A stretch of DNA of 64,000 bases from Anaeramoeba flamelloides. Lineage: Eukaryota > Metamonada > Anaeramoebidae. Numbering within the stretch: the stretch's first letter is position 1; every line of letters begins with the position of its first letter. This document shows positions 47,991-58,971 of this stretch, piece after piece. The stretch covers positions 3,906,001 through 3,970,000 of the forward strand of contig JANTQA010000023.1 of assembly GCA_027625915.1 (NCBI GenBank). The letters are read 5' to 3'. The notes under the pieces are model-generated. The model did not search any database, was not told the DNA's origin, and saw only the letters and a program-made list of their open reading frames with translations. The position numbers were made by a program, and so were the translations under genes.

Positions 47991-48055
47991 AATTAAATAA
48001 TAATATATTTGTTGATAGTTTAAAATTTTGAAGTTATATATTCATTTATCAATCT

Positions 48056-49264
48056 TTATTTTTCTGAAGATGATGAATCTAAATCTGATTTATCTGATTT
48101 TTCTTTTTCTGATTTTTCATCTTCTGATTCTTTTTTTTCGTCATCCGATTTCTCTTTCTCATCTTCTGTTTTTTCCTTTTCTTTTTCTGTTTCATTTTCT
48201 TTCTTTTCTTTCTTTTCTTTTTTTTTTTTTTTTTCTTTTTTTTCTTCTTTTTCTTCATTTTCTTTCTTTTCTTTTTTTTCTTTTTTTTCTTCTTTTTCTT
48301 TCTTTTCTTTCTTATTTTTTTTCTCTTTTGCAATTTCCTTTTTTTTTTCCTTTTTCCCGTTTCCTTTGCCTTTTTTTTCATTTTCTTCTTGTTCCTGCTC
48401 TCTCTTTTTTTGTAGTTCTTTAAGATCTTTATTTAATTGCCTATAAAGTTCTTCAATTATTTGCTCGTATTTTTTTGTTAATTGAAACCTTTTCAATTTT
48501 TGAGTATCTGTCAAAAGATTTGATTCAATTGTAAAGGGGACGTGTTCGAGGTATATCTTTTTAGGAATTTCAAATCCCTTAAGTTTGTTTTTAAGTGCTA
48601 ATTCTCTAATTTCCTTTTCAAATCGTTTAATATTATCCTCATTTTTACAATATTCTTCCTTTTCGTCATCGTCTTTTATTTCTAAAGATTCAAAATCTGG
48701 CACAATGACTGATATTGGATAACTTTCAAAGGAACTACCAAAAACCCAAACTTGAGCAGTATTTTTATGTTGACTGAAAATATTTTCTAAAGATTCTACA
48801 GAAATATATTCTCCTTGTGCAAGTTTGACAATATTTTTCTTTCGATCAATAATACTTAATGTTCCATTTTTATTAAACCTTCCAATATCGCCTGTTTTAA
48901 ACCATCCATCTTCCGTGATCGATTCTTTTGTTTTTTCCTCATCTTTATAATATCCTTTGAAAACAGAATATCCTCTCAACCAAATTTCTCCTTGATCTTC
49001 TTTTGCATAATATTCCATTTCTGGTACGTCTACCAGTTTAACTTCGGTACATGGTTTTGGTGCTCCAACAGCATCCAATACAACATTATAAAGATTTCCA
49101 ATGGCTCCTGCTGCTGCAGTTTCAGTCAATCTAGATTAATATAGAAATTATTTTTTATCAAATTATTGTTATCATAATAATAATAAGCAAAAAAAGTCAA
49201 AATTATTTTCAAAATATTTCTACATTAAAAAGAAGAAAAAAAAAATTGAAAAAAAATTGAAAAA

Positions 49265-49298
<34 letters not shown>

Positions 49299-52200
49299 CA
49301 ATTGAAATTGATTTTACCCATATCCTTGTACAACATGTGGAGTAAAGCAAACTCTTAAAAAGTTATGATGTTCTTTTGATAATGGGGCAGAACCTGAAAG
49401 AACCATTCTTACTCTACCACCAAGCCTTTTTTTTGTTTTTTTAAAAACTAAAGAATTCCAAAAAAATGTATCTTTATCTTTGGTAAGTGCTTCTGTTTTG
49501 GATTTATACCCTTTGTTAAACATCCACTTGGAAATACCTCCTTTTTTTTCAATGGTGTCTAAAACTTTGTCATATATTCTACTGAATACTCTGGGTACGC
49601 CTACCATTAAAGATGGTTTCAATTCAGAAATGTCATTAACTAATAATCGAATGTTTCCACTATAAAACCCAATTCGAGAACCATGATAAATTAACCATGT
49701 ATGAAGTTCCCTTTCAAAAATATGTGCTAATGGCAAGAAACTAATAAAAGAATCATCAGGTTTTGATATAAATCCCTATTAATATTGATGTTTTGTGTTT
49801 ATTATAAATAAATTAGGTTTTGTAATGAACAAGGAAAAATTGTTAATGAAATATTTAATTCTTACAAAATATTTTTTTTTTTTGATGTTTATTATTTTTT
49901 CAATTGTTGTGATGAAAAATAAAATTTTTTTTATACTAATATTTTTATTCTATTCAAAGATCTAAAAAAAAAAAAAAGAGAGATTATTTAGCGATAAAAT
50001 TTTGATTTCTAAAGGATTTTAATATTTTGAAGAACAGATTCTCGTTTTTTTTTGAAATAATTTTGTGTGATCGAAATAAATTTTTTATTATTTTTAAACA
50101 CGAATAGTTCTCTTATTCTATCTTTAATACGATTAAAATAGATATTAAGGTCTTAATTTCTATCAATATTAGTTTTTTAAAATAAAAAAAAAAAAAATCA
50201 TAATAATAATTGATCGAAATTAAGTTATTAAAACAAATTTATATAATTATCGAAATAAGATTTTTAATTTTGACCTTTAAATCTGACAAATATTAAAATA
50301 AAAAATATGAGTAATATATCTTTTTCATAAATAAACTATTTTCCAACCAAGGGGGTGAAATAGATGTAATGGATGAATAAAATGATTTAAAGTGTTTAAG
50401 TGGATATTAAAAGAAAAAAATTTAATTTTTCAATAATTTCAAAATTGAAAGCACCTTTTCACTTTATATTTTTTTTTCAATTTTTTCTGTTTTCTCATTG
50501 ATACGTAATTGTTTTGTAAATTTCTAAATCGCAAGATCCATAGCCACAAAGCAAAAGTGTGTTATTCAAATGTTCTTTAAACGGTGAAAATGATTGTAGA
50601 AAAATCATATTGATTTCTATTGGAATTTGTTTGATCTTCAATTGAAGATCAAAATGAACTTTGTTGTTTTTTTTTTATATGGGGTTATCTACGAATTTTT
50701 ATTTTTTCAATTTTTAAGAAAACGTTTGGATTAATTAGATTTGCTTAATACAGATATCAAATATTCCCTGATTTGTATTATTCAACTTATTTTTTTTTTC
50801 TTTATTTTAAAAAGTTAATTTATACAAAATAATAGATATTTGTAAATTTTTTTGGGAAGCTTTTTTCAGAAACAAAGTTTATTAAAATTTTTTCAGTTTA
50901 CTGAATAAATAATAAAAATAATTATTGGACATTTTAATGAGTGGGGTGGGTGAAGAAAAAGTTATTATTATTATTTGTTTTTTACCTGCTTTATCATTAT
51001 TTTCAGAATTGATCGATTTTTTATTTATTAAGTTCAAAGTGTATTTATATTATTAATTGAAAAAAATTTCTTTAATTATTAAATGATAATAACTTGGATA
51101 ATTAATATTCAATTCCCTTTTTTAAAAAAAAAAAAAAAAACAACAATAATTTGTCAAAGTGTTCTATCAGTTTTAAAAATCAACAATATGCTATTCTTAA
51201 ATTTTATTAATTTCTTTGTGAATTTAGTTTTTTTTAATTCTCTAATTTATGTATTGATTAAAAGCAGTGTTGTGTCCATAAAATTTAAAAAAAAAATAAT
51301 TATATTTAAATATTACGAATATAACTACATAAATTATACTAGTAATCAATACAGAAAATTTCAACATCAAAATTTATGTAATACTTATAACAGGTGTAAT
51401 AAAATAATTTTTTTGTTAGTATAAGATCTGTAGATGAAATACAAAGAATTCAAAAAAATATAAAAAAAAAAAAGTGGAAAGAGGAAAACTTACTGATCCA
51501 AAACTAAAAGATTTCAAATAATAACAAGCAATTTATTTAAAAAAAAATAATAAGATAAGAATAAAATATAAAAAAAGGAAAAAAAAAAATTAATTTTTAA
51601 TTAGAATAATAATAAATAATGGTTCAAAAGCAAAAAAAAAAAAAAAATGTTCAGCACAATTGTTTAATTGGAAACCGTAAGACAATCTGAAAAGTAAGAT
51701 CAATTAATAAAAGAAAAAATAGTTCTTTAATGACAAAATCGAATATTGATCATAATAACAGTTTTTTTTATCTATCTATTAGTAGAGATTTTTGGTTGAT
51801 TCAACAATTACTGTTAAAATCATATTAAACTCAACTAAATTTTATCAAAAAGTTCATAAGGAAGCCTGCCTGTATAAATTTCTAGAAATATCATTTTAAA
51901 TTGATTTTATAAAGATGTTTCGATTTGTTTCATTTGTTGATTGAAATAACTTTTCATATTCAGGTTTTTATTTTTTTTTGTGATTTCTGAAATTCTCACA
52001 ATTCTCATCCGATCTAAAAAAGATTTTCACTTTAAGGACTATCTAAAAAAAGGCCATTTCGGGGGTAACGTGGGTTAAAACATCACAGTTTTAGACACTT
52101 TATCTTTTTTAATTAACCAGAAACCTAAAAAGCACAATTTTCCAGAATTTTTTTGAAAAATTTCAAAGGTAAAAACATTTTTTGAATTTTTAAATTCTTT

Positions 52201-53949
52201 TGTCATTTTTTCCGCGCAGCTAATTTTTAGCAACCTAAAAAAAATGAAAAAGAAATTGTTTTTTCTTTTAAAAGCGAAATTGACGATATTTAATTTCATC
52301 GTTTTTAACAAAAAAGTATTTTTTTTTGTAGAAAAGAACACATTAATAAATTTTTTTACAAATAAGATCCAAAAAATAAAAATAAGAAAAAATAAAAAAA
52401 TAAAAAAAATCTTTTTTACATTTGAGAAAAACAAACAAAGAAAAGGAATGACAAATAAAAAACAAATCACTTCTAACTTTTCCCCTTTTCATTTTAAATT
52501 ATTTTTAAAATGACAAAGAAAAATTTGCATTTCGATAAATTCAATGTACACAACCCAACCATGATCGTTCTAATTGAAATATTGTCAACCAATCTATCAC
52601 TGCCTTTGAAAAAATTGAGTTAGAACAAACATTGTTGGGTTGTGGTTTTCAGTAATAGGTTTGCTAATGAGAATCTGATCTGTCAAAAGTACCAATTCCT
52701 AGATATTTGTAATTTGATCGTTCTTCTGGATACTGAAATAAAGAATCCATTTCAGAGATGTTTTAACTGGTATACAGGCCATAGTGGCCTTTTTTTAGAT
52801 AATCCTTAATTCCAAAAGAGGTATTTTCGATTTGACATAAAGTGGAAAAAAGTTCACAATTGAAAAAAACCGAAATGTTGAACAGATCCACAAAACACAA
52901 ATGCAGTTCAAATCGGTGGCTTAATTTTGAGAAAAGTATCGATAAAAAAAAAAAAAAAAAGAAAATGAATAATCAAAAAGTAAAACTTACTCTGCACCTG
53001 CAGCAGCTGCAAGAATATTTTGATGTGTTAGTAATACTCCCTTTGGAAGCCCTGTTGTGCCTGAGGTATACATAATTGTGGCAATTGAATCCGGTTTGGG
53101 AACAACTATCTGATCTTCATCAAAATTTTTTTTACCAACAGTAAGCATTTGAGAACATGTAATAATTTTGATCCCCTTTTTCTTTGCAGTTTTTTTTAAT
53201 TCTCGATCATAGTCGGAATCCATGCAAATGATCCTTTCAAGTGCTGGGCAGTCTTCTTTCATTCCAATAATCTTTTCGATCTTATTTTTGTCACAGACGA
53301 CCATTTTGATATTTGAGTGATTCAGGATATGAACAGAAGATTCTGGGCCAAGTGTGTCATACAACGACACAACAACAAAGCCAAAACTGTAACATGCATA
53401 CTCTGCTAATTTCCCTATTTTTTTTTTTTTTTTTTTTTTTGGTTTTTGTATTTAAATATAGTGATAACAAAGAAGAAAAGGTTTGAATTTTGAAATTATT
53501 GATGATCTTTCATCCCAGAGAGTTTTTTTTTCTGATTTCTCTCAGAGTTTTGAAAAATGACAAAGTGCCGTTTGTTGAAAAGAAGTAGTTTAGAAAGGTT
53601 TACAATGTATGTTATTTGGTCCCCAAATACCCAATGAATCCCCTTCTTTAAGTCCTGTTTTCACAAGTGCAGCACCAAATTGGTTTTTGCGGGGTTGAAA
53701 AGCTTTATAAGAGATCCATTGGTATTTGCTGTATTTAACTTTTCCATTTTCAAGAGTTTTTGATCTTTCGCCCAAGAAGGGTTTTTCAGCAAATTTTTTT
53801 GCAGACACTTCAAAAAGGTGGTGAAGTGTGTCGATCTTTGGGTAACCTTTGAGTAAGTCTTTATCTTTCACCATTATGTTTCGGCAAATTTTTTCTCCTT
53901 CTTTTTCTCCTTCAAGAAAATATCCTAATTTTTGTTTTTTTTTAGACAT
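48056..53949 (-). CDS. ACSL: Long-chain acyl-CoA synthetase (fatty acid-CoA ligase) with KE-rich tail
   Basis: Activates long-chain fatty acids to acyl-CoA via an acyl-AMP intermediate, usually on ER or other membranes. Exons in coding order: 53949-53604, 53414-52991, 51503-51494 (10 nt), 49775-49318 and 49130-48056, totalling 2313 nt and 770 residues. Donors are GTAAAC, GTAAGT, GTAAGT and GTAAAA; acceptors all end in TAG. Seen: [17 protein letters not shown] across join 1, [11 protein letters not shown] (AMP-binding P-loop, about residue 228), [20 protein letters not shown] across join 4 (about 411-417), and [12 protein letters not shown] through IDRKKN and GEYISVE (fatty-acyl signature, about 487-523). 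The last 120 residues or so are Lys/Glu-rich and end in a Ser/Asp cluster, which is longer than usual for this family. An upstream in-frame ATG at 54048 would add 33 Phe/Lys-rich residues; I prefer 53949 because it begins the recognisable domain. Confidence 0.92.
49267..49297. repeat. Poly-A tract in acyl-CoA synthetase intron 4
   Basis: Run of about 31 A about 20 bp downstream (in gene direction) of the donor at 49317. On the coding strand it is a poly-T inside the 187-bp intron. Confidence 0.9.
50345..50800. repeat. Dispersed repeat, copy 3, in acyl-CoA synthetase intron 3
   Basis: Carries ATATTAAAAGAAAAAAATTT, AATCATATTGATTTCTATTGG, GATCTTCAATTGAAGATCAA and TTTTTCAATTTTTAAGAAAA in the same order as the copies near 6.5 and 43.1 kb. 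Non-coding. Confidence 0.55.
51494..51503 (-). other. ACSL: Micro-exon (exon 3) of the acyl-CoA synthetase
   Basis: Ten bases (TTTTGGATCA on the minus strand) lie between an acceptor ending CTTTTAG and a perfect donor GTAAGT. Exon 2 ends at phase 2 and exon 4 starts at phase 0, so they cannot be joined directly. Inserting these 10 nt restores the frame and gives [15 protein letters not shown]. That brings the spacing between the HQNI motif and [10 protein letters not shown] close to that of other acyl-CoA synthetases. Inferred from phase, splice sites and spacing; not seen in a transcript. Confidence 0.75.
51645..52000. mobile_element. MITE-like GTTGTGG-family element, diverged copy C
   Basis: Shares GTTCAGCACAATTGTTTAATTGG, GAAAAGTAAGATCAATTAAT and AATAACAGTTTTTTTTATCTAT with copy A at 11187-11598, in the same order and orientation. 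The right terminal repeat has decayed. It lies in intron 2 of the acyl-CoA synthetase. Confidence 0.55.
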
Positions 53950-55021
53950 TACGAAACAGTCAAATAATTTAAAAGTTTTGAAAAAAAAATAAAATTGTTT
54001 CAAGGACTTTTTGGTTAAATTAACCTTAAAATTTTGGAAAAGTTTCAAAACAAGTCGTAGTTTTGAATTTGTTTTCGTTTTGGAAGTCGATTAATTCAAT
54101 AATAATTGGAAAACTTTTTGTGGAGTAACTACACTCCTATTAAACACTCGTTTTGGTTTACTACGGTTTCCTTTTTTCTCAAATTTTCTTAATTGTGACA
54201 GAATCATAACCAAAAAAAATTTGCTTTTTTTATTTCATTGATCTTTAACCGAATTTTCACCAGTTAAGAAGAAGAGTTGTATAATTGTTTATGTTTTTAA
54301 AATTATTTAAAATTACAACTGGTTTTCGTTTTAAAATTTGATTATTTTATTTTGTTAGGCCTTTACTTGTCAATTTATTTTGTCTTTAAAAAATATTTGG
54401 TCCTTTTGAAGAATCGTTTTTTTCAACAGTCCTTCCAAATTGTCTTTTAAAGATTTAACAAAATCCAAATTTCCAATTAAGAAAGTTCTTATTTTGTTTT
54501 TGAACATTTCAACAAGTCACAAAAACCCTTGGGCGGTGGAAATTAGTCCAAAGAAATTTTGTTTTATCCTCTTTAGATTTTTTCTTAAAATAATTGTTGT
54601 AAATGTTTTTATCAAATCATGTTGACAGAAAAAATAATAACATTAAAGAGATTACATTTTACGCCAATAGCCAATGGTTTGGGTTTAAGGGTTTGCTTTC
54701 AATTTAATAAATTTGGTCTTTCTTTTTGTAAACAAAATATTGTAACAAAAATCTATAAAAATAGGGGTTTGCGATTTAAGTGACAGAGAGATTTCACAAA
54801 CTTCAAACGAAAATCGTTTTTAATTTCTCTCATTCATTATTTTCTTTTCATTTATCCCCAAAAAGCTAAATCGTTTTTTTTTTCGCTTTTTGACAATAGG
54901 ACAGTAAAATAAAAAATGTGGCTGGGAATTTTTTATTATTCTACTCAACGGTTTTGAAAGGTGACTGTTTCTTCAGGGAAGGCAATCTAAAAAATTTTTT
55001 TTTTTTTATCAATTTTGATCC

Positions 55022-55244
55022 AAGCAAGCTTCAATTAAATCTATTTTCTCGATGTAAGAAAAAAAAGACTGAAAGGAAATATCAAAAATATCCAAACCTA
55101 AAGCAGACTTTGACTCATAGCGAAGTTTTGAGAATCCTTTTCAAAAATCAAAATACTTTATCGAGAATTTATGAACTAATTTTACAATTTAATGAGTTTT
55201 CTCAGCATATTCAGATTCAATCTGGTTTAAGTAGTGAAAACAAG
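55022..55244 (+). CDS. Possible orphan exon, unknown protein
   Basis: I do not recognise this. An open frame with no ATG runs through here. Its right half (TLTHSEVLRILF, then TLSRIYELILQFNEFS) reads like an amphipathic helical protein rather than translated AT-rich spacer, and it ends at a possible donor GTACAT at 55245 in phase 0. A candidate acceptor (CAAGCAAG) precedes about 55028. No neighbouring exon was found, and the frame simply stays open for 129 codons, which could happen by chance. It might belong to an unrecognised + strand gene. Confidence 0.2.
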
Positions 55245-55399
55245 GTACATCCGAATTTAATCAAAATTTTTTCCTATTCAAATACGAGTATCTGTATTTT
55301 TTGCTGAAAAATTCAAAAGGGATGTTGCAATGAGTCAACTCTAAACAACATTTAGTTTGAAAATGAAAATGAAAAATAATTACGATTTTCTGAAACTGG

Positions 55400-55570
55400 T
55401 ATTTGAATTATAAATGGGATAATAATTTTCACTTCATTTTATAATTTCCTTTTTCAAATAGAGTCACAAACTACATCACAATTCTTCTGGGAACACTCTG
55501 TATTGTGAAGGAAGAAATAGAAAAAGGGGTGAAAATCTTTTCCCATTTATCATTCAAATACCAGTAGAAA
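55400..55570. mobile_element. CTGGTATTTG-type short palindromic element, best copy (about 170 bp)
   Basis: The left arm CTGGTATTTGAATTATAAATGGG ... TTTTCAC and the right arm GTGAAAAT ... CCCATTTATCATTCAAATACCAG are inverted copies. They enclose CAAATAGAGTCACAAACT. Non-coding. Other copies are near 10.8, 32.7 and 43.5 kb. Confidence 0.7.
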
Positions 55571-56509
55571 AAATAAAGATCATTTCAAACCCTTTCAATA
55601 AACAAATCTAACTTTCAAAGATCACATTGTCTTTGGGATTTGACCATTAGGTTACTTGAGTGTCTTATTGTTACAACAAACCATAATAATCCTTCAAAAG
55701 GAATTGTGGTTTTGTTTTTTTGTTTTTTTTTCTTTTTGTTTTTTCTTGGATTGAAGTTCACAAAAGCCCTTTGGTGATAGTGTTTGCTCGTCTTGATTTT
55801 AGAATCTCGATTCAGAAACACCCAAAACATTTGAATTATTTTCGTTTGACAATTTTTTTTATATGTATAGTTTCTCTCAAAACATAATTGTTAAGTTTCA
55901 ATACCAATTGGGTTGAGGTATAGTGGGAAAGGTTTTGTGAAATTTTGTTTTCAACCGTCCCAATGAAAATAAGAAGACAAAAAACCAATCAAGTGTTTTG
56001 TTATTACTTTTATTTGCCAATTAATAAATGAAAATTTTTATTTCAATTTCTTTAATTAATATTAATTATTACTGTCAAATTTAAATTACCAAAGTAAAAA
56101 ATTGTCTTATAGTTATTCTCAGGAAGTTTAATTTGTTGTCTTAAAATATCATTTCGAAAAGATGATATGAGGATTTTTGGGTTTTCTTTTCCACTTATAA
56201 ATTAGAAAAATATTTTGGAACTTGAACTAAAAATTTTCATTTTTTAATTGGAAAATAACAGTATTTAAAAAAAAATTTAGAACTTTAATTCTGAAAATCA
56301 GTTCTATTTGTTTCCTTTTTGGAATTGAGGACTTTGATGTTTTTTTATTCTTGATAGCTATGAAAATTTTTTCAGAAAACTTGAGGAAAATTTTGTTCCA
56401 TTTATTTTGTAACAAATTATCTAAATACCTGATATTTTAAAAATCAAAAACAATAAAACACAAAAACTCAAAAAAAGTGAACCACAATTTCTAAAATATA
56501 TCTTACAGT

Positions 56510-56950
56510 TGTGGGAAGAAAAGTAACCAGTCTGGAAAAAAAGTTCAACACATTTTTTCATTAAAAACATTAATAAAACCTGAAAATGAAAAGTATCATC
56601 AATAAACAGAATAAACCAATTAACTTGAAATAATAATCCTTTATATTATTTTCAAACAAAACAACAAATATAATTTAAATCTACTTTCTTATCAAAATTG
56701 TGACAGTTGTTTTGTAGATCTGCAAAAATAATCATTTTTTTCAACAAAATTGAAATAATTGATCAATCAAAGAAAAACCCAGACCAAAAGATATTATTAA
56801 AGAAACTGTTATTGTGTTGAATGCCTCATTTTGTCTTTAATTATTTATTTATTCTTTTATTAATTGATCTTACTTTGAATTTTCAGGTTCTATTAAGGTT
56901 CCTAATTAAAAACCGTGTTAAACTTTTTTTCCATGTTTTGCTTTTTTCCA
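56510..56950. mobile_element. MITE-like GTTGTGG-family element, copy B (about 440 bp)
   Basis: The left arm has GTTGTGGGAAG, TGGAAAAAAAGTTCAACACA and TGAAAATGAAAAGTATCATC. The right arm has TGATCTTACTTTGAATTTTC, GGTTCCTAATTAAAAACCGT and GTTAAACTTTTTTTCCA. It matches copy A at 11187-11598 at both ends and in the middle (CCAAAAGATA and TTGATCAATCAAAGAAAAACCC, inverted). Confidence 0.75.
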
Positions 56951-57649
56951 GAAAGGTAAAGTGAAACAGATAAAAAACGAGTTTATTCGGAAAAATATTT
57001 CATTATTACTTCTTAGATCTCACCTAATAAAAATTTGTTAGATTGTTTAACCATCAATTCCTCTGTAAACCACCCGATACATTATATTTCAATTACAAAC
57101 GAATTAGTTAATTGAGATCATATTCAAACTACTTTTTGTTTGTACATTCCTAACTATTCCTTTGATTTGGATTTCCGATTTTACTGTATCTACAGAGTTA
57201 AAGAGGAATAAACAAATAAATCGAATTTTAATTTCAATAGATTTTTTAAAATCTTTTTGTAAAATAAAAAATGGATAAGAAAAAGTGATATTTTTTCCTG
57301 ATTTATATCTGAACCAGGATTTTTTTGATTAAAAATACATAAAATGTGGATTTTTTTGTCTTCAGGTCTTCCCTTTTCCAATTTTTACAAGATTTATCTT
57401 TTAATTGTGTTACTTGATGAAAAAATTTTTTTTTCATTTTTTTTTTTTTTATAAAGAGTGTTATTCAAAATAAATAAATCAATTGAACCCCCCTGTTTCA
57501 TGTTTAGCCTAAATAGCATTCTTTAGTCTATAATTAAAATAACTATTTATTTTTACAAATAATGTATTTTTTTTTTTTTTTTTTCATTTTTATTTGTTTG
57601 TTCAAATATCAATTTTGACAAAAATTTAGATATTCACCTTTGGGCAATA

Positions 57650-57680
57650 CCCCCCAACGTATCTAACTTTCCCAGAATTC

Positions 57681-57711
<31 letters not shown>

Positions 57712-57910
57712 TCAATATTTTACCCAATTCGTTCAAAATCCTGAAAACTAAAGGATATTTTCATGAAGTTTTCTGTTTAATCTGTAAAATTAAGTGTTTT
57801 TACCAATAAACAAAAAAACTTAAGAAAATCAAAAGAAACTTTACCAGAATTCAAAAAATATCAAAAAATCAAAGATTTTACCAAATTATTTTAAATCCTG
57901 GGAAATTTAG
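57650..57910. mobile_element. Foldback-type palindromes near 57.7 kb
   Basis: Repeated arms with TTTCCCAGAATTCAAAA facing CAAAATCCTGAAAACT, and CTTTACCAGAATTC facing TTTAAATCCTGGGAAA, with AAGTTTTCTGTTTAATCTG between. Same motifs as the larger foldback elements, diverged. Confidence 0.5.
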
Positions 57911-57929
57911 ATATATGATATAAACTCGA

Positions 57930-58500
57930 TTTCACTGAAAGGGTCCCAGCCAAAAATGAAAAAGTCACTTTATTTCCAAGAATCAACCCAACTTAGATTG
58001 TTTAGAAATGCGAGAAATAATAAACTTCTTATAAGAGTCCATAATTATAAAAGAAACCCCTGAATAAACCCTAAATTTCAAAAAAAAAAAAAGGTTAAAA
58101 ATTTTTTTGGGCCCCATTCATTGGAACGTCTCATGCAAAATTCTCAATTTCTTTAGGAAATTAAAATCGTTGATAATAATATTTTTTACTTGTAAATCTA
58201 TGAATTTTAAAAGAAAATACAAAGCTTAACTTTTCTTAATGTTTATTTCGTTTTTCAAACATTTTTTTTTTCAAAGTTAATTTTTAAAAAAAAAAATTTA
58301 AAAGAAGAAAAAAAAAAAAAAAAAAAGAAAAAAGTAAAAAACAAAATAAAAAAAATTTGACTAAATGAGAAAAAATGATTTTGATCTAAAAATTGAAAAT
58401 TTTAGTTTGATAAGAGTAATGAATTAAACTCATAGAATGTCTTCCATTTCTTCCATAAAACTGGGTCCCTTTTACTGAAAAAGAGTTTAGTTTGTAATTA
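57930..58500. repeat. Composite dispersed repeat, second copy
   Basis: Same block order as 28600-29200: an AACCCAACTTAGATT region, poly-A, CATTGGAACGTCTCATG, TTTTAAAAGAAAATACAAAG, TTTTTCAAACATTTTTTTTT, A-rich, TTTGACTAAATGAG and AGTAATGAATTAAACTCATA. It is clearly a diverged paralogue of that segment. Non-coding. Confidence 0.6.
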
Positions 58501-58971
58501 GTCCATACAAACCATACAATTCTTATTTTATATCAATCTTTTAATTATTTTTCTTCTTTTTATTTTTATTTGAAAAATTTTTCTCTATTTACCCCCCACC
58601 CTATAAATAAAATAAATAAATATTCAAAAAATTCATCATTATAAGGAAGATACATTATGTAAATAATCTCGTTTATTATTTATTGTGTTGGATATTTTTT
58701 CTTTAATTTTTTGACTGATTCTTTCTAATTATTTATCATACCCAATCTAATGAATAGTATTATTTTCTTATTTGCACAATTATTAAGAAAAAATTCTCAA
58801 AATACCAGATCTAATATATCAAAATATTATTTATTTACTTATTTTTGTAAAAAAAAAAAAAAATAAAAATAGCAAAATTTAAAAACAAAATATATTTTTT
58901 TAAAAATTTATTATGAAAATACAGTTATTAAAGGTTTAAATTAATATAAAAAACAAAAAGTTTGAAAAGTC

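Larger units (their letters stand above)
40181..48055. other. Gene-poor region between SEC13 and the acyl-CoA synthetase
   Basis: Almost 8 kb with no recognised exon. It contains a small foldback piece (about 42760-42960), a dispersed repeat (about 43110-43740) that includes CTGGTATTTG-type sequence, an inverted mariner-like fragment (about 44390-44725), a foldback element (about 46975-47665) and a (TA)n tract (47957-47985). Short frames such as 44115-44330 and 45215-45406 (Lys-rich, 63 codons) are not supported. Confidence 0.6.
53950..58971. other. Region between the acyl-CoA synthetase and OCRL genes
   Basis: About 5 kb that includes the 5' flank of the acyl-CoA synthetase, a possible orphan exon (about 55022-55244), a CTGGTATTTG-type element (55400-55570), a GTTGTGG-family MITE (56510-56950), foldback pieces (57650-57910) and a composite repeat (57930-58500). 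No complete gene is recognised. Confidence 0.6.

Noticed and set aside
48028-48423. 131-codon Leu/Phe-rich plus-strand frame resembling a membrane protein.
   Set aside because: Antisense of the KE-rich tail of the acyl-CoA synthetase.
49775-52991. Direct joining of acyl-CoA synthetase exons 2 and 4.
   Set aside because: The phases do not match (2 against 0) and no alternative donor in exon 2 gives phase 0; the 10-nt exon resolves this.
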